From contig NZ_PITQ01000008.1 of the NCBI RefSeq assembly GCF_002834385.1, positions 186,001 to 250,000 on the forward strand: a stretch of DNA of 64,000 bases. Direction: 5' to 3'. Each line of letters starts with the position of its first letter. The stretch's first letter is position 1. The notes beneath the pieces are model-generated. The model saw only the letters and a program-made list of their open reading frames with translations. It had not been told where the DNA came from and searched no databases. Source of the DNA: Rahnella sp. AA (GTDB lineage: Bacteria; Pseudomonadota; Gammaproteobacteria; Enterobacterales; Enterobacteriaceae). Below are positions 59,475-64,000 of the stretch, in pieces. The position numbers and the translations under genes were made by a program.

Positions 59475-60818
59475 TTAGCGCTGGAACGGATAAATAGCAC
59501 CCAGACCGAGAATATTGGTCAGTTCATCGAGCGCAGCCCGGACTTCCGTCAGCAGTTGCGGATCGGCCAGATCTTTAGCCTGCATCCGGTCGCGGTAATG
59601 CTTATCGACCCAGGCGTTGAGCCGCACAAACTGGCTGTCACTCATCAGGGAAGCGACATTCACCGCATTCAGTTCATTGCGGTTCAGCGCCACACGCAGG
59701 CGCAGGCACGCCGGGCCGCCACCGTTACGCATACTTTCGCGCAGATCAAAGACTTCAATCTGATTGATCGGCCCGCCGCTCTCTTTCAGCGCCGATAAAT
59801 AGGCCCAGACACCGGCATGTTGGCGGGATTCCTCCGGCACCACCAGCAGCATTTTTCCGTCGGATTTGGTCAGCAACTGGCTGTTAAACAGATAAGTCGC
59901 TACCGCATCGTCGAGGGAAACCTTCGACCGCGGCACTTCAATCGGCAGAAAATCCAGCTCCAGCGCGGCCATTTTGCGGCGAATGTCTTCCAGCGCTTTG
60001 GTGGAATTCACAAACGCCTGTTCATGATGGAAAAGCACGTTACCGTTACTGACCGAGATGACGTCATTGTGAAAAACGCCGCTGTCGATAGCGTGCGGGT
60101 TTTGCTGAATAAAGACCGTGCGTTTTTCATCAAGCTGATGCAGGCGTGCCACCGCATCACTGGCTAAGCGGGTCTGGCGCGCCGGATAGCGTACCGGTTC
60201 GTTTTCACCGGTGGCCAGCCCGTCGCGCCCGTACACAAAAATCTGCACGCCGGGTTTATCGTACGCGCCGCATAAACGGTTGTGGTTTGCCGCGCCCTCA
60301 TCGCCCAGCGCGGTCACCTGTGGCAGTGCGTCGTGGTGCGCGAAATATTTATCAGCATGGAACGTCGCGTGCAAAATAGCGGATGTGGTATCCGCTTCAA
60401 TCGCGCGATGGAATTTGTTGTTCAGATTGGCCACGGTGAAATGCACCCGTCCGTCCGCGCTGTCCGCTGAAGGGGAAACCGTCGCCGCATTTGCCACCCA
60501 CATAGATGACGCGGAGCTCAGTGACGACAGCAGGCGCGGTGAATAGGCCTGCGCTTTAGCCAGTACCTCACGATCGCTGCCGCCAAACCCCATCTTGCGC
60601 AACGTGCTCAGGTGCGGGCGCTCATGCGGGGGCAAAATGCCTTGTGCAAATCCCAAATCCGCCAGCGCTTTGATTTTCAGTAAGCCCTGCTTCGCCGCCA
60701 GCCGGGGATTAGCGACCGCATTCTGGTTTTTGGTTGACGCCTCGTTGCCAAACGACAACCCGGCGTAATGGTGTGTGGGTCCGACTAATCCGTCGAAATT
60801 TGCTTCACATCCGGACAT
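59475..60818 (-). CDS. astB: N-succinylarginine dihydrolase
   Basis: AstB converts succinylarginine to succinylornithine, CO2 and ammonia. The 447-residue pentein-fold enzyme equals E. coli length. Starting residues [20 protein letters not shown] (near 4-23) and the Cys of [14 protein letters not shown] near 370 (nucleophile) are intact, as is [14 protein letters not shown] near 248. GAGGAGAGG precedes the ATG. It lies 11 bases after astD. Confidence 0.97.
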   Translation of the reverse strand: MSGCEANFDGLVGPTHHYAGLSFGNEASTKNQNAVANPRLAAKQGLLKIKALADLGFAQGILPPHERPHLSTLRKMGFGGSDREVLAKAQAYSPRLLSSLSSASSMWVANAATVSPSADSADGRVHFTVANLNNKFHRAIEADTTSAILHATFHADKYFAHHDALPQVTALGDEGAANHNRLCGAYDKPGVQIFVYGRDGLATGENEPVRYPARQTRLASDAVARLHQLDEKRTVFIQQNPHAIDSGVFHNDVISVSNGNVLFHHEQAFVNSTKALEDIRRKMAALELDFLPIEVPRSKVSLDDAVATYLFNSQLLTKSDGKMLLVVPEESRQHAGVWAYLSALKESGGPINQIEVFDLRESMRNGGGPACLRLRVALNRNELNAVNVASLMSDSQFVRLNAWVDKHYRDRMQAKDLADPQLLTEVRAALDELTNILGLGAIYPFQR

Positions 60819-60829
60819 TCAGCCTCTCC

Positions 60830-63378
<2,549 letters not shown>

Positions 63379-63406
63379 GATGCTTTACCTCATTTATCCT
63401 GGAGAT

Positions 63407-64000
63407 TCATACGCACAGGCGGGCGACGGCGTGTTCAAGGCGGTTCAGCCCTTCTTCGACATCAGCACCCGGAATAATCAGCGAAGGTGCGAAACGCAAC
63501 ACGTTCGGCCCGGCAATCAGGGCGATCAACCCTTCTTCGGCGGCCAGCGTGTTCAGCTGTTTAGCCTGATCTTTATAACGTTCACTCATGACGGCGCCGA
63601 GCAACAAGCCTTGCCCGCGCACTTGGCTGAAGACGTGATGGCGGTCATTAATGCGTTTCAGCCCCTCGATAAACCACTGATGACGTTTCTGTACGCCGGA
63701 CAGTACTTCCGGTGTGTTGATCATCCCGAACACCTTGCCGGCCACTGCCGTTGCCAGCGGGTTACCGCCGTAAGTTGTGCCGTGGGTGCCGGGCTGGAAC
63801 AGCGCGGCGTAGCGATCCGTGGTCAGCATCGCGCCAATCGGGAAGCCACCGCCCAATGCTTTGGCACTGGTCAGAATATCCGGCACCACACCGTAATGCT
63901 GGTAGGCATACAGCTCGCCGGTGCGGCCCACGCCGGTCTGGACTTCATCGAAAATAAGCACGGCCTGATGTTTGTCGCACAGCTCGCGCAGCCCTTGCAG
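63407..64000 (-). CDS. astC: Succinylornithine transaminase (N-terminus beyond window)
   Basis: About 197 C-terminal residues are present; the frame runs off the right edge. The class III aminotransferase signature [20 protein letters not shown] (near the left edge of the fragment), [18 protein letters not shown] with the PLP Lys, and [13 protein letters not shown] identify an acetyl/succinylornithine aminotransferase. Because it heads the astADBE genes it should be AstC. The operon promoter, with the expected NtrC and ArgR sites, is outside the window. Confidence 0.94.
   Translation of the reverse strand: MQGLRELCDKHQAVLIFDEVQTGVGRTGELYAYQHYGVVPDILTSAKALGGGFPIGAMLTTDRYAALFQPGTHGTTYGGNPLATAVAGKVFGMINTPEVLSGVQKRHQWFIEGLKRINDRHHVFSQVRGQGLLLGAVMSERYKDQAKQLNTLAAEEGLIALIAGPNVLRFAPSLIIPGADVEEGLNRLEHAVARLCV

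Overview
The window is ordinary chromosome from a member of the Enterobacterales, most likely Yersiniaceae (Rahnella, Ewingella or Serratia-like). The evidence is gene order shared with E. coli and Yersinia (mrp/metG; ruvC-ruvA-ruvB; yebC-nudB-aspS/yecD-yecE-yecN-cmoA-cmoB; cutC..yecM/argS; rimJ-yceH-mviM-murJ/mdtH, grxB, yceB; ghrA-ycdX-ycdY; astCADBE), moderately high G+C, and an intergenic repeat upstream of argS that I recall from Serratia and Yersinia genomes. I see no insertion sequence, integrase, prophage, CRISPR array or rRNA gene. The genus is an inference.

Layout. 1-4.3 kb: mrp (cut by the left edge), metG and a YqhD-like alcohol dehydrogenase. 4.4-7.6 kb: a DUF1127 gene, yjiR (MocR type), a LysR regulator and a small membrane protein. 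7.8-14.8 kb: a tightly coupled five-gene operon, with a Tat-exported peptide-type binding protein, two permeases, a fused double ATPase and a cytosolic CocE/NonD serine hydrolase. 15-19 kb: a secreted protein made of two diverged copies of one domain, an HxlR/SDR divergent pair and an AraC/FAH pair. 19.2-25.4 kb: ansP and a bgl-type beta-glucoside operon controlled by antitermination. 25.4-31.2 kb: an SDR/LysR divergent pair, an azoreductase with an Rrf2 regulator, and a GH3 glycosidase. 31.3-41 kb: ruvBAC, yebC, nudB, aspS, yecDEN and cmoAB. 41-50.6 kb: three small unknown genes, cutC, a PatB-like C-S lyase, yecM, argS, murJ, mviM, yceH and rimJ. 50.8-57.6 kb: mdtH, grxB, yceB, ycdY, ycdX, ghrA and an atypical POT-family transporter. 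58 kb: two tRNA-Ser(GGA) genes, each with its own promoter. 58.5-64 kb: the arginine succinyltransferase operon, with astC cut by the right edge.

How the parts work together. Several accessory modules pair a regulator with a likely target and carry readable operator candidates between them: paired dyads for HxlR, a shared 29-bp element for Rrf2, a 21-bp-spaced direct repeat for AraC, and ACAGAT repeats for the MocR protein. The bgl operon reads as CRP site, RAT and terminator, EIIBCA, GH1, a second atypical RAT and terminator, then bglG. The ruvC terminator hairpin is at the same time a LexA-type box for ruvAB. The best candidate for unknown biology is the peptide-ABC plus CocE-hydrolase operon, followed by the tandem-domain exported protein. 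I did not find a clearly new defence or mobile system.
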